Below are positions 8,897 to 18,592 of a stretch of 64,000 bases of DNA, one piece after another. The notes under the pieces are model-generated. The model had not been told where the DNA came from, ran no database searches, and saw only the letters and a list, made by a program, of their open reading frames with translations. A program made the translations under genes and the position numbers. Source of the stretch: Wohlfahrtiimonas sp. G9077 (GTDB lineage: Bacteria; Pseudomonadota; Gammaproteobacteria; Cardiobacteriales; Wohlfahrtiimonadaceae); contig NZ_NEFD01000002.1 of NCBI RefSeq assembly GCF_002252155.1, forward strand, positions 1 to 64,000, given 5' to 3'. Position 1 is the stretch's first letter. Every line of letters starts with the position of its first letter.

Positions 8897-10201
8897 TTAT
8901 TGATTTGCAGCGCTTAATGCATCACTTAAAATGGCCAAACCTTTGTTTAACTCTTCATCTGTGATGGTTAATGGCGCTAAGAAACGCACAACGTTGCTAT
9001 TGATGCCAGCAGAAATCAGGAGTAAACCGTGGCTGTTTGCATAATCTGTGATGGCAGAAGTTCTGGCAGCATCTGGTTCACGTGTGGCAGGATCTTTGAC
9101 AATTTCAGCAGCAACCATGGCACCTAAACGACGAATGTCACCGATGAATGGATACTGTTTTTGTTGTTCTGTTAAATAAGCTTCTAATTTTGCGCCCATG
9201 ATTTCTGCTTTTTCGTTGAGGTTTTCTTCTTCCACAACATCCATCACAGCAAGGGCTGCCGCACATGCCAATGGGCTGCCTGAGAATGTACCACCCAATT
9301 CACCAGGGCTTGGTGCATTGACGATTTCTGCACGGCCAACCACTGCACTTAAAGGCACACCAGCGGCTAAGGATTTAGATGTGGTCATCAAATCAGGTAC
9401 GATGCCAAAGTGTTCCATGGCAAAGAGTTTACCCGTGCGAGAGAAACCGGCTTGGATTTCATCGGCCACAAACACGATGCCATATTTTTGACAGAAGTTA
9501 TACACGTGCTCAACAAAGCGTTGTGGTGGCACAATGAAACCGCCTTCACCTTGAACAGGTTCCATCACTAAACAAGCAATGGTTTCAGGTGCTGCAGTTG
9601 CTTTAAAGAACTCATCAAAACGGCCAATGGTGTAATCGATGTATTCATCTTCTGTCATGTGTGCAGGGCGCTGATAAGCATATGGATACGGCGCTTGATA
9701 GATGTCTGAGGCAAATGGACCAAAACCCACTTTATAAGGTTTAACTTTACTCGTCATGCCCATCGTTAAGTTGGTGCGGCCGTGGAATGCGCGGTAGAAA
9801 GAGACAACGCCTGGGCGACCTGTGAATTTACGCGCGATTTTAACGGCATTTTCAACAGCTTCTGCCCCTGTGTTGAATAAGATGGCTTTTTTCTCATGAT
9901 CACCATCGGTGATTTCACACAAACGCTTACACACTTGTAAATAGCTTTCATACATGATGACGTTAAAGCCAGGATGCGTGAAGTTGTCTAATTGTGCTTT
10001 GATGGCTGCAACCACTTTCGGGTGGCTATGACCCACGTTCATCACGCCAATGGCGCCTGCAAAGTCGATGAACTCTTCACCTTTCTCTGTGGTGATTGTT
10101 GCGTTCACAGCTTTTGTTGCAATGTTTAAGTTACCGTTACCTACGCCACGCGCCACATATTTTTGACGCATTGCTTGAAGTTGTTCAGTAGTGTATGACA
10201 T
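8897..10201 (-). CDS. gabT: 4-aminobutyrate (5-aminovalerate) aminotransferase GabT
   Basis: 434 residues of the class III PLP-dependent aminotransferases. Landmarks are the FIDFAGAIGVMNVGHSHPKV segment, NTGAEAVENAVKIAR for cofactor phosphate binding, the aspartate in VADEIQAGFSRTG, and the Schiff-base lysine in TSKSLAAGVPLSAVVG. It transfers the amino group of 4-aminobutyrate (and usually 5-aminovalerate) to 2-oxoglutarate, giving the semialdehyde that GabD oxidises. It is the middle gene of the operon. A 105-nt gap containing a stem-loop separates it from the upstream permease gene. Confidence 0.93.
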   Translation of the reverse strand: MSYTTEQLQAMRQKYVARGVGNGNLNIATKAVNATITTEKGEEFIDFAGAIGVMNVGHSHPKVVAAIKAQLDNFTHPGFNVIMYESYLQVCKRLCEITDGDHEKKAILFNTGAEAVENAVKIARKFTGRPGVVSFYRAFHGRTNLTMGMTSKVKPYKVGFGPFASDIYQAPYPYAYQRPAHMTEDEYIDYTIGRFDEFFKATAAPETIACLVMEPVQGEGGFIVPPQRFVEHVYNFCQKYGIVFVADEIQAGFSRTGKLFAMEHFGIVPDLMTTSKSLAAGVPLSAVVGRAEIVNAPSPGELGGTFSGSPLACAAALAVMDVVEEENLNEKAEIMGAKLEAYLTEQQKQYPFIGDIRRLGAMVAAEIVKDPATREPDAARTSAITDYANSHGLLLISAGINSNVVRFLAPLTITDEELNKGLAILSDALSAANQ

Positions 10202-10267
10202 GTCAATTCCTCTTTTTCAGTGACTATTATTTTGATGATTCGTAATACGTTTGTATTATCGCCGTTT

Positions 10268-10298
10268 GCCCATCGCTCATTTAAATTTGGCGATGGGC
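10268..10298 (-). other. Intergenic hairpin between the permease gene and gabT
   Basis: GCCCATCGC and GCGATGGGC form a perfect 9-bp stem with a 13-nt loop. No U tract follows on the minus strand, so it is more likely an RNA-processing or partial attenuation element than a full terminator. It may set different transcript levels for the permease and the enzymes. Confidence 0.55.
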
Positions 10299-10306
10299 AT
10301 TTAAAA

Positions 10307-11686
10307 TTATTTTGTTTCTAAGCTAGCATTGTTTAACTCAAATGTCTTCACTGGGCTTTTGCTTTTGTGCATGAACAAGAAGTAAGCACCGATGAAGTAC
10401 CAGCCAAACACTAAGCTCCATTCAATTGGGAAGCTCAATTCTGCTGGCATGCCTGGTAAATAGAGTGATAAGAAGCCGATGCTGAACAATACTGCCAACC
10501 AACCAATGGTTTTTGGCCATTTCACAGCATATGGGCGCTCTAAATCCGGCTCAATTTTGCGAAGTTGTAAGAAGGCCAATGTGACAATGAGGTAACCCAA
10601 TACAACGCCGATGCTGCCGGCATTTACTAACCAGTTCAACGCTTGGCGACCCAATAATGGCGCTAAGAATGCCAATGCTGTTAAGAAAATGATGGCATTG
10701 GATGGGGTTTGATATTTTGGATGCAATTTGGCAAACCATGCTGGCAACATGCCGCGGATTGCCATTGCATACATGATGCGGCTGCCACCAATCACAAAAG
10801 CGTTCCAGCTTGTGATGATCCCAGCAATCCCGCCCACAACCAATACTTGGCCTAAGATTTTGCTGTCAAATAAGTTGGTCATGGCATCAGCTGTGGCCAA
10901 TTTTGAGGTCAATAATTCTGAGTGCGGTAAACCAATCGATACGCCATAGATGATCAATACATAAAAGAGTAGGGCAGATAAAATGGAGATGACGAGCATT
11001 TTACCGATGGATTTTGTGGCTTTTACTTCAGATGCGATTTGTGGAATCACGTCAAAGCCCACGAACATAAAGGGCACCATGATGAGCACTTGCATCATGC
11101 CATCAAAGCCACCGCTGAAATAAGGTTTTAAGTTTTCGCTGTCGCCATAGTAACCGGCGCCGAAGATCAATAAAATGCCAACGCTCACAATGGCGATGGT
11201 GAAAACAGTTTGGAAAATGGTGGCAGAACGAATGCCGCGATAGTTCAAGGCACCCAAGAAAAGTGCGCCCACGGAACCAATCAATGCCCAAGTTAAATAA
11301 ACATCAGAACCCGCCACATTCCATAAATGCACTTGATGTTGAAGTGGAGAGATGTAGTCAATGACCGTTGGCAATGCAACAGCCTCAAACGCGATTACAG
11401 ACATATAGCCAAACAATACAGACCAACCAGCTAAGAATGCCAAAGGCGTGTTATAAGCGCGTTGTACAAAGGCAACGCCGCCGCCTGTTTCCGGAATGGC
11501 TGTGGCTAATTCCGCATAGGTTAAACCAATGAGAATAATCAACAATCCACCGCCGGCAAAGGCAATCGTTGCGCCTAAGAAGCCTGCGGTTGCCACCCAT
11601 TCGCCGGAGAGAATGACCCAGCCCCAGCCAAGCATTGCCCCCATTGCTAAAAACAGTACATCCATCGATGATATCTTTTTATTCAT
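10307..11686 (-). CDS. APC-superfamily amino acid permease
   Basis: 459 residues with about twelve hydrophobic helices. The N-terminus has MGAMLGWGWVILSGEW and ELATAIPETGGGVAFVQRAY, the conserved first-helix and loop signatures of APC amino acid transporters. The ATG at 11686 is chosen because GGAGG lies 4 nt upstream; a longer in-frame ORF lacks such a site. As first gene of the operon with gabT and gabD it most likely imports 4-aminobutyrate, 5-aminovalerate or a related amino acid. It does not look like classical E. coli GabP, so no symbol is given. A promoter with a TGTTGCATGCAACA operator lies upstream. Confidence 0.85.
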   Translation of the reverse strand: MNKKISSMDVLFLAMGAMLGWGWVILSGEWVATAGFLGATIAFAGGGLLIILIGLTYAELATAIPETGGGVAFVQRAYNTPLAFLAGWSVLFGYMSVIAFEAVALPTVIDYISPLQHQVHLWNVAGSDVYLTWALIGSVGALFLGALNYRGIRSATIFQTVFTIAIVSVGILLIFGAGYYGDSENLKPYFSGGFDGMMQVLIMVPFMFVGFDVIPQIASEVKATKSIGKMLVISILSALLFYVLIIYGVSIGLPHSELLTSKLATADAMTNLFDSKILGQVLVVGGIAGIITSWNAFVIGGSRIMYAMAIRGMLPAWFAKLHPKYQTPSNAIIFLTALAFLAPLLGRQALNWLVNAGSIGVVLGYLIVTLAFLQLRKIEPDLERPYAVKWPKTIGWLAVLFSIGFLSLYLPGMPAELSFPIEWSLVFGWYFIGAYFLFMHKSKSPVKTFELNNASLETK

Positions 11687-11796
11687 AATTCCTCCTATAC
11701 GGTTTGTAGTCATTGGCAAATTCATTGCGGCGTTTGCTACAAAGTGGTGATTAGGTTGTTCTGTGTTATATGAAGCCATTTCTATGAATAGCTAAC

Positions 11797-11851
11797 ATGT
11801 TGCATGCAACATAGCTCACCATATTTATACATAAGTAAAATGAATTTGCAA
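11797..11851 (-). promoter_or_regulatory. Promoter and operator of the permease-gabT-gabD operon
   Basis: On the minus strand TTGCAA (11846-11851) and TATAAA (11824-11829) are 16 nt apart. Immediately downstream, 11797-11812 is the perfect 16-bp palindrome ATGTTGCATGCAACAT, covering roughly +4 to +20. This is the classical position for a repressor. The 14-bp core is identical to the site at 5296-5309. Confidence 0.7.
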
Positions 11852-11963
11852 CAAATTGACTACTTTATTGTGGTTAATTTTTTGAAGGAAAGGCCATTTT
11901 TCGGCCGCAGATGGGGCATAAAATTTTGTACTGTGTATGATTTTTGTAATTTATTCAGGCCAT

Positions 11964-11990
11964 AAAAAAACCTTGGCCGATTGGCCAAGG
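11964..11990 (-). terminator. Terminator of groESL
   Basis: CCTTGGCC and GGCCAAGG with a 4-nt loop; on the minus strand seven T residues follow. It lies 28 nt beyond the groEL stop. Confidence 0.88.
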
Positions 11991-12018
11991 CTTTGCGTTT
12001 AAGCGTTGTTGGGATGAA

Positions 12019-13671
<1,653 letters not shown>

Positions 13672-13711
13672 CTAAAAGTTAAAATTCTGAATATTAATGA
13701 AGGGTGATTGA

Positions 13712-14002
13712 TTATGCTTCAATCACAGCCATGATTTCGTCTTCGCGCATTACGATGAAATCTTCATCACCGAATTTGACTTCAGAACCGGAATATTTAC
13801 CGAATAAGACTTCGTCGCCAACTTTAACATCAACCGCTTTAACTTGGCCGTTGTCTAAAGTTTTGCCTGTACCGACAGCAATCACTTTACCGCGAGAAGG
13901 TTTTTCAGTGGCAGAACCAGGTAATACGATACCGCCCGCAGATGTTGTTTCTTCTTCAACACGTTTGATGATTACGCGATCGTGTAATGGACGTAATTTC
14001 AT
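13712..14002 (-). CDS. groES: 10 kDa co-chaperonin GroES
   Basis: 96 residues beginning [18 protein letters not shown], with the mobile loop around [18 protein letters not shown] and the C-terminal [22 protein letters not shown] segment. The start at 14002 has AGGG upstream and gives the normal family length; a longer reading frame upstream is not supported. It caps GroEL. The heat-shock promoter lies about 100 nt upstream. Confidence 0.99.
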   Translation of the reverse strand: MKLRPLHDRVIIKRVEEETTSAGGIVLPGSATEKPSRGKVIAVGTGKTLDNGQVKAVDVKVGDEVLFGKYSGSEVKFGDEDFIVMREDEIMAVIEA

Positions 14003-14102
14003 AATGATTCCCTCTAAAAAATAAATTAACAATACGATTTCGATTCGCAAAGATGCAATATCTTAGAAAATGAATCGCACTAAAATCTTTGCAGCTTCAA
14101 CT

Positions 14103-14128
14103 ATGGGGATCCTGAATATCATTTCAAG
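14103..14128 (-). promoter_or_regulatory. Sigma-32 heat-shock promoter of groESL
   Basis: On the minus strand CTTGAAA (14122-14128) is followed after 13 nt by CCCCAT (14103-14108). Both boxes match the RpoH consensus completely in these positions. The leader to the groES start is about 95 nt. Confidence 0.9.
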
Positions 14129-14173
14129 ACCCCGTGATGAATTTTTACACAAAAAAGTGTGATGCATCATAAT

Positions 14174-16351
14174 TTATTGAATTTCTTTTATTTTCAGTAA
14201 TCTCAATGCATTGAGCACCACCAAAAATGTGGTGCCCACATCGGCAATCACCGCCATCCACATTTCCGCCAAGCCAAAGAGCGCAAGGAAGAAGAAAAAG
14301 AGTTTGACCACAATGGCAAAGGCGATGTTTTGACGAATGATATTGAGGGTTCGATTGGCAATGTGAAAGAAATTTGGCACTTTCATTAAATCATCATCCA
14401 TGATGGCCACATCCGCTGTTTCAATTGCAGTGTCGCTGCCAATGCCGCCCATGGCAAAACCAATGTTTGCCTGAGCAAGTGCTGGGGCATCATTGATGCC
14501 ATCGCCAATCATGGCAATTGCCCCGTGATTTTTCTGAAAATCATCAATGAAGGCCAGTTTGTCTTCTGGCAGTTGTTCACCGTGTGCATCATCTAAATGC
14601 AAAGCTGCTGCAACATTTTGCACCGTGCGCTCACGATCGCCTGAGAGCATCGTTAAAGATAGCCCCATGTGATGAAGGGCATCAATGGCTTGGCGCGTGG
14701 TGGGCTTGATGGCATCTTCTAACACAAAAATTGCCAAAACGCGGGCATCGTCTGCCAAAAAGAGCAGGGAACCTGTGTGATCATTTAAGCGGGTTAAATG
14801 TGTATCGGCACCGCTGACATCAATGTGATAGGCATGCATCAATTTAAGATTGCCAAGATAGTAATGTGCGCCCTCAATGCTTGCACAAGTGCCTTGGCCT
14901 AAAATGGCGGTGAACGCATGAAGGGTCAGCGGTGCATTCAATGCAGATTGATAGTGTGCAGCCACTGCTTTTGACATCGGATGATCAGAGCGTGCCGCTA
15001 AATGGGCGGCAATGCTGGGAAGGTACGGTGAATTGATCAATGGGATCACTTCTGTCACTGTGGGCTGCCCTTGTGTGAGTGTGCCTGTTTTATCGAGGGC
15101 TAAAGCTTTAATGTGCCGCGCTGCCTCTAAATATTGACCACCTTTAATGAGAATGCCTTGGCGCGCGGCGGTCGTCAATCCACTGACAATGGCAACAGGC
15201 GTAGAGATCACAAGGGCGCAAGGGCAAGCGATGATGAGCATGACCAATGCATTGTAAATGCTTTGGATGATAGGCACACCAAAGAGCGGGGAGATCAGTG
15301 CAACCAAAATGGCAATGGCAAAGACAATCGGTGTATAGATGGCGGCAAATTGATCCACAAAGCGTTCAACAGGCGCGCGCTGACTTTGTGCCGCTTCAAT
15401 CGTGCGGGCAATCTTGCTGAGTGTGGAATTTTCTGCTGTGGTGGTTGTGATGAACTCGATTTCACGTTCAAAGTTGATGCTGCCAGCATAGATGGCATCG
15501 CCCACTGTTTTATCAATGGGTAAGCTTTCGCCAGTGATGGGAGATTCATCAATGCTTGAGCTGCCTTTAGTGATGGTGCCATCTAACGCAATGCGTGCCC
15601 CTGGCATGACGCGAATGGTGCTGCCTTTGGCAATGGATTCAATGGGGCGAAGGATGAATTGGTTGCCCTCAAGGACAAGGGCTTCATCGGGCGCAAGGCT
15701 CATCAGGCCGGCAATGGCATTGCGTGCACGATCTAAAGAGCGCGCTTCCAACATTTCGGAGAGATTAAAGAGCACCATCACCATGGCAGCTTCAGGCAGC
15801 TCGCCAATCAAGACGGCACCAGTGACCGCAACGCTCATGAGTGCATTGATGTTGAGCTGACGATTTTTAAGGGCGATCCAACCTTTGATGTAAGTCTCTT
15901 TACCACACAAAACAATGGCAAGGATCGCAAAGAAAGCAACGATGATGACATGCACATCAAATAGGCTCAAAATTTCAGCCGCTGCCGCTGATAGCGCTGC
16001 AATGATGAATGATCCTGTAAAGGTTTTTTTGGGCGGTGTGGGTGCGGCTGTTGCCATTTCTGAGATTGCTTCCATGCCAAGCGTTGCAATGGCATCGATG
16101 ATGTATTGTGTGGTGGCTCGATGGACCACGGTCAATTGGCGCTGAATCAGGTTAAAGGAGAGCTGATCAATCAGCGGATCATTGGCAAAATGGCGACGAA
16201 TGAGCCCCTCTTCTGTGGGGCAATCCATCGCTTCAATGATGAAGACATCGCGATGATGGCCGTTTGGAATGTCGGTGATGGGCGCTTCTTGTGGCGCGGC
16301 ATCATGACCGCATGAACATGCGCTGCAAGATTCTAAATGGTTTGAGCTCAT
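14174..16351 (-). CDS. cadA: Cd/Zn/Pb-translocating P1B-type ATPase (CadA/ZntA)
   Basis: 725 residues. The N-terminus has a Cys/His-rich stretch (CSACSCGHD) and a metal-binding-domain remnant in which the usual GMxCxxC is AMDCPTEEG, the form seen in many CadA proteins. Core motifs follow: the transmembrane CPC in IIACPCALVIS, the phosphorylation site DKTGTLTQGQ, and GDGINDAPALAQA. It exports divalent soft metals across the inner membrane. The ATG at 16351 has AGGGG upstream. It is divergent from a CadR-type MerR regulator, with a long-spacer MerR promoter between them. The choice between Cd, Pb and Zn cannot be made from sequence alone. Confidence 0.92.
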   Translation of the reverse strand: MSSNHLESCSACSCGHDAAPQEAPITDIPNGHHRDVFIIEAMDCPTEEGLIRRHFANDPLIDQLSFNLIQRQLTVVHRATTQYIIDAIATLGMEAISEMATAAPTPPKKTFTGSFIIAALSAAAAEILSLFDVHVIIVAFFAILAIVLCGKETYIKGWIALKNRQLNINALMSVAVTGAVLIGELPEAAMVMVLFNLSEMLEARSLDRARNAIAGLMSLAPDEALVLEGNQFILRPIESIAKGSTIRVMPGARIALDGTITKGSSSIDESPITGESLPIDKTVGDAIYAGSINFEREIEFITTTTAENSTLSKIARTIEAAQSQRAPVERFVDQFAAIYTPIVFAIAILVALISPLFGVPIIQSIYNALVMLIIACPCALVISTPVAIVSGLTTAARQGILIKGGQYLEAARHIKALALDKTGTLTQGQPTVTEVIPLINSPYLPSIAAHLAARSDHPMSKAVAAHYQSALNAPLTLHAFTAILGQGTCASIEGAHYYLGNLKLMHAYHIDVSGADTHLTRLNDHTGSLLFLADDARVLAIFVLEDAIKPTTRQAIDALHHMGLSLTMLSGDRERTVQNVAAALHLDDAHGEQLPEDKLAFIDDFQKNHGAIAMIGDGINDAPALAQANIGFAMGGIGSDTAIETADVAIMDDDLMKVPNFFHIANRTLNIIRQNIAFAIVVKLFFFFLALFGLAEMWMAVIADVGTTFLVVLNALRLLKIKEIQ

Positions 16352-16388
16352 AAAAACCCCTTGAAGTGAAAAATCAGATGGATATGTT

Positions 16389-16421
16389 ATAGTAGACACC
16401 TTAAAGCGACTATAAGGTCAA
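16389..16421 (-). promoter_or_regulatory. MerR/CadR-type promoter of cadA
   Basis: On the minus strand TTGACC (16416-16421) precedes a TACTAT-like -10 (16389-16394) with an over-long spacer of about 21 nt. The spacer holds the dyad ACCTTA...TAAGGT. The arrangement, and the TTGACC-TATAGT-GGTG wording, match the known CadR box type, in which the activator twists the DNA to bring the two boxes into register. Confidence 0.8.
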
Positions 16422-16437
16422 GCCTTAGGAGGTTAAG

Positions 16438-16914
16438 ATGAAGATCGGGCAACTGTCTGAATTGACAGGCGTATCCACAGAAACGATCCGCTATTATGAA
16501 AAACAAAAATTATTGCCAATGCCGGCTCGCCTTGCCAATAACTATCGTTCATATGATCAATCTCATGTTGAGCGTTTAACCTTTATCAAAAACTGTCGCG
16601 CCTTTGACATGACGCATGAGGAAATTCATCAATTGTTAGATGAAGTCAATTCGCCTTCCACAAAGGATTGCAGCCCCATCAATTACATCATTCAGCAACA
16701 TGTGTTGCATTTAGAAGCGCGCATTGAAGAATTAATGGATCTAAAGGCGCGTTTAACGGCGATTGAACAGCGCTGTCGGCGAGTGCATGCCGCAGATCGT
16801 TGCACCATTATTGAAGACATTGCTAAATTAGAGGCCATTGTGCCGCGCACAACACATTTAAATTCAACCATGCATAAAAAAAAGGAGCCGAAGCTCCTCA
16901 AGGTTTTGGATTAG
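16438..16914 (+). CDS. cadR: MerR-family Cd(II)/Pb(II)-responsive regulator CadR
   Basis: 158 residues. The N-terminal helix-turn-helix reads KIGQLSELTGVSTETIRYYE, followed by NYRSYDQSHVERLTFIKNCR and a long dimerisation helix. The metal-site cysteines expected for CadR/PbrR are visible in KDCSPINYI, EQRCRRV and ADRCTII. TTAGGAGG precedes the ATG. It is transcribed divergently from cadA and should activate it on metal binding. The lysine-rich C-terminal tail (KKKEPKLL) is encoded by the antisense strand of the csiD terminator, so coding sequence and terminator share the same bases. Confidence 0.92.
   Translation: MKIGQLSELTGVSTETIRYYEKQKLLPMPARLANNYRSYDQSHVERLTFIKNCRAFDMTHEEIHQLLDEVNSPSTKDCSPINYIIQQHVLHLEARIEELMDLKARLTAIEQRCRRVHAADRCTIIEDIAKLEAIVPRTTHLNSTMHKKKEPKLLKVLD
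16876..16897 (-). terminator. csiD terminator embedded in the 3' end of cadR
   Basis: On the minus strand GGAGC-TTCG-GCTCC is followed by eight T residues. The hairpin has an ultrastable UUCG tetraloop. It lies 35 nt beyond the csiD stop, wholly inside the convergent cadR coding region. Confidence 0.85.
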
Positions 16915-16931
16915 TTTAGTGACAGCAAAGC

Positions 16932-17849
16932 TTAGTGATAGAAGCGTCCACGTTGGCGGAGCAACTCACGATTTAAATCAGGATGTTTTTCAAAAGGTGC
17001 ACGGCCATGGAGCCAGAATTCATTGTTCAATACCACTAAATTACCCACTGGCAATGCCAATTCAATGACGTGTTTGTCGCTTTCCATGGATTGAGAAAGG
17101 GCTTTTAAGAATTTGGCTTCTTCAATGCTTTCAGGATAGGCAAATTGATCAATGAAGCAGATGCATGGGCGATTGTTTTTCAAGAAGAACAATTGGCGAT
17201 GCACGATTTCTTGAACGTTTTTGCTAGGCGGTGCAATGTATTGGAATTTATGTTGGCCTAAAGAGTTTGAACTGAATTTTTCCAACTCTTCCCAATCATC
17301 TAAGTGTAACAAACGACTTTCGCCGCCCTTGGCATTCTCTTCCACCATTTTCATCATGAGCAACCAATCTGTGGCTTCGCTGACAAATGTGCCGTCTGTG
17401 TGAAGGGTGAATAAACGATACGCTTGGCGTAAATAAGAGTCGCTGCTGTCTGTATCTTTAACCGTAAAGCGTGCATAGTATTTGCCCGTCATGGAGTCAA
17501 AGTTAGAGATGCCCACTAAATGCGCAATTGCAGTGGAGAAGATCACATATTCATCTGTGCATTCAGAAACGCCTTCTAAGCCAATCGTAAATCCGCCTGT
17601 GGCACGATCGTTGATGATGTTGCGCAAAATGTCACCAAAGTTATGACCAGCGATCTCTTCTAAATACGCGGCGATCACTTGGCGCTCATAAGGCGTGTAT
17701 TCTAAATGTTGAATCGTGATGCCTTCATCTTTAATTTTTTTTAAAAATGCTTCAATCACCGTTTTAGACAAAGTGATTTTTAAAATGCGTTTTGATTGGG
17801 CATTTTCTTCAATGGAAAATTGATCGTTTTTTTGAATGAATTGTGACAT
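16932..17849 (-). CDS. glaH: Glutarate 2-hydroxylase CsiD/GlaH
   Basis: 305 residues of the Fe(II)/2-oxoglutarate-dependent CsiD family. The iron ligands are visible as HTDGTF (H-x-D) in the middle and the distal histidine in FWLHGRAPF, with the 2-oxoglutarate-binding arginine in the C-terminal RELLRQRGRF. It converts glutarate, 2-oxoglutarate and O2 to L-2-hydroxyglutarate, succinate and CO2; LhgO then regenerates 2-oxoglutarate. The ATG at 17849 has GGAGG 5 nt upstream. Unlike the usual csiD-lhgO-gabDTP cluster, it sits about 10 kb from lhgO, behind groESL and cadRA. A related operator palindrome and a long structured leader precede it. Confidence 0.92.
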   Translation of the reverse strand: MSQFIQKNDQFSIEENAQSKRILKITLSKTVIEAFLKKIKDEGITIQHLEYTPYERQVIAAYLEEIAGHNFGDILRNIINDRATGGFTIGLEGVSECTDEYVIFSTAIAHLVGISNFDSMTGKYYARFTVKDTDSSDSYLRQAYRLFTLHTDGTFVSEATDWLLMMKMVEENAKGGESRLLHLDDWEELEKFSSNSLGQHKFQYIAPPSKNVQEIVHRQLFFLKNNRPCICFIDQFAYPESIEEAKFLKALSQSMESDKHVIELALPVGNLVVLNNEFWLHGRAPFEKHPDLNRELLRQRGRFYH

Positions 17850-17901
17850 GGTATCCTCCGGGATCAAACTTTGAATCGTTATAAAAAAATTTCAAAAAAA
17901 A

Positions 17902-18038
17902 ACCAGCAACACCCTCTACACTCTAAAATAAAGCGCAAAAAGCATTACTGGTGTCATCTGTTCTCTTACGTCATCATGGGGGATGATCTCAAACAGATGG
18001 GCAGTTCATTAACGTGACTCATGTGAAAGAAAGGGTGT
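17902..18038 (-). promoter_or_regulatory. Structured 5' leader of csiD
   Basis: The stretch between the probable start site (about 18082) and the csiD start is roughly 230 nt and can fold in a nested way. ACACCCT (17909-17915) pairs with AGGGTGT (18032-18038), ACCAG (17902-17906) with CTGGT (17948-17952), and CATCTGTT (17955-17962) with AACAGATG (17992-17999). The last stem encloses TCATC/GATGA. No known riboswitch class is recognised. Confidence 0.35.
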
Positions 18039-18088
18039 CAATCCTGTAGGTTGATTGTAGGCTCTCTTTTCTAACTTGAGTTTTGTAG

Positions 18089-18117
18089 AATGTAGCATGC
18101 AACTTTTGGAAAGGCAA
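18089..18117 (-). promoter_or_regulatory. Probable csiD promoter with CsiR-like operator
   Basis: On the minus strand TTGCCT (18112-18117) and TACATT (18089-18094) are 17 nt apart. Between and across them, 18091-18104 matches the TGTTGCATGCAACA palindrome at 12 of 14 positions. A repressor bound here would block the -10 region. Confidence 0.55.
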
Positions 18118-18125
18118 ATTTTTTA

Positions 18126-18446
18126 TCATCCTTTGTGCATTGAATGATATTGGTGATCTAAATCTCGAAGTGCTGCAATTAAGGCACTTGTTGCTTTGCC
18201 TTTATAGCTTTGGTGCACCGCTTCAATCAGGCCTTCGATGCCATCATTGAGGCTATAGCCCCTTAACAGTTGGCGAATGAAATTTTTACCAAGCTCTGTG
18301 ATCAATGTGCAATCGGCCGCTAAAATGACGCCATATTTTGGCTCAATTTCTGCGGTGATGGTCATTGATTCAAACATATGTTTTGCGGCCATGCCTTGAG
18401 GCAAACGCGCATAACCTGCAATAAAAACTGTTTTTGTGACGCCCAT
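18126..18446 (-). CDS. DUF3870 family protein
   Basis: 106 residues beginning TKTVFIAGYARLPQGMAAKH, then AEIEPKYGVILAADCTLITELGKNFI and LRGYSLNDGIEGL. This pattern fits the DUF3870 family, whose biochemical role is not established to my knowledge. The ATG at 18446 has GGAGA upstream. It lies upstream of csiD on the same strand, 276 nt away with csiD's own probable promoter between, and is divergent from the sensor kinase. A perfect 11-bp inverted repeat sits just before its start. Confidence 0.75.
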   Translation of the reverse strand: MGVTKTVFIAGYARLPQGMAAKHMFESMTITAEIEPKYGVILAADCTLITELGKNFIRQLLRGYSLNDGIEGLIEAVHQSYKGKATSALIAALRDLDHQYHSMHKG

Positions 18447-18459
18447 ATTCTCTCCATAC

Positions 18460-18485
18460 GCATTGATGCAAATCTGCATCAATGC
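18460..18485. promoter_or_regulatory. Perfect 11-bp inverted repeat upstream of the DUF3870 gene
   Basis: GCATTGATGCA, AATC, TGCATCAATGC. It lies 14 nt upstream of the DUF3870 start codon, in the divergent gap with the kinase gene. It could be a repressor operator or a leader hairpin. Confidence 0.6.
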
Positions 18486-18592
18486 CTATCAAAAGCCATT
18501 CTACAGGGATTGTCAAGCACTCAACTGTCGTCACAGTGTCACAATTGACCATTAAGATGAGCAACAAAAAAGCTATTTTTAGTGGAGAGTGC

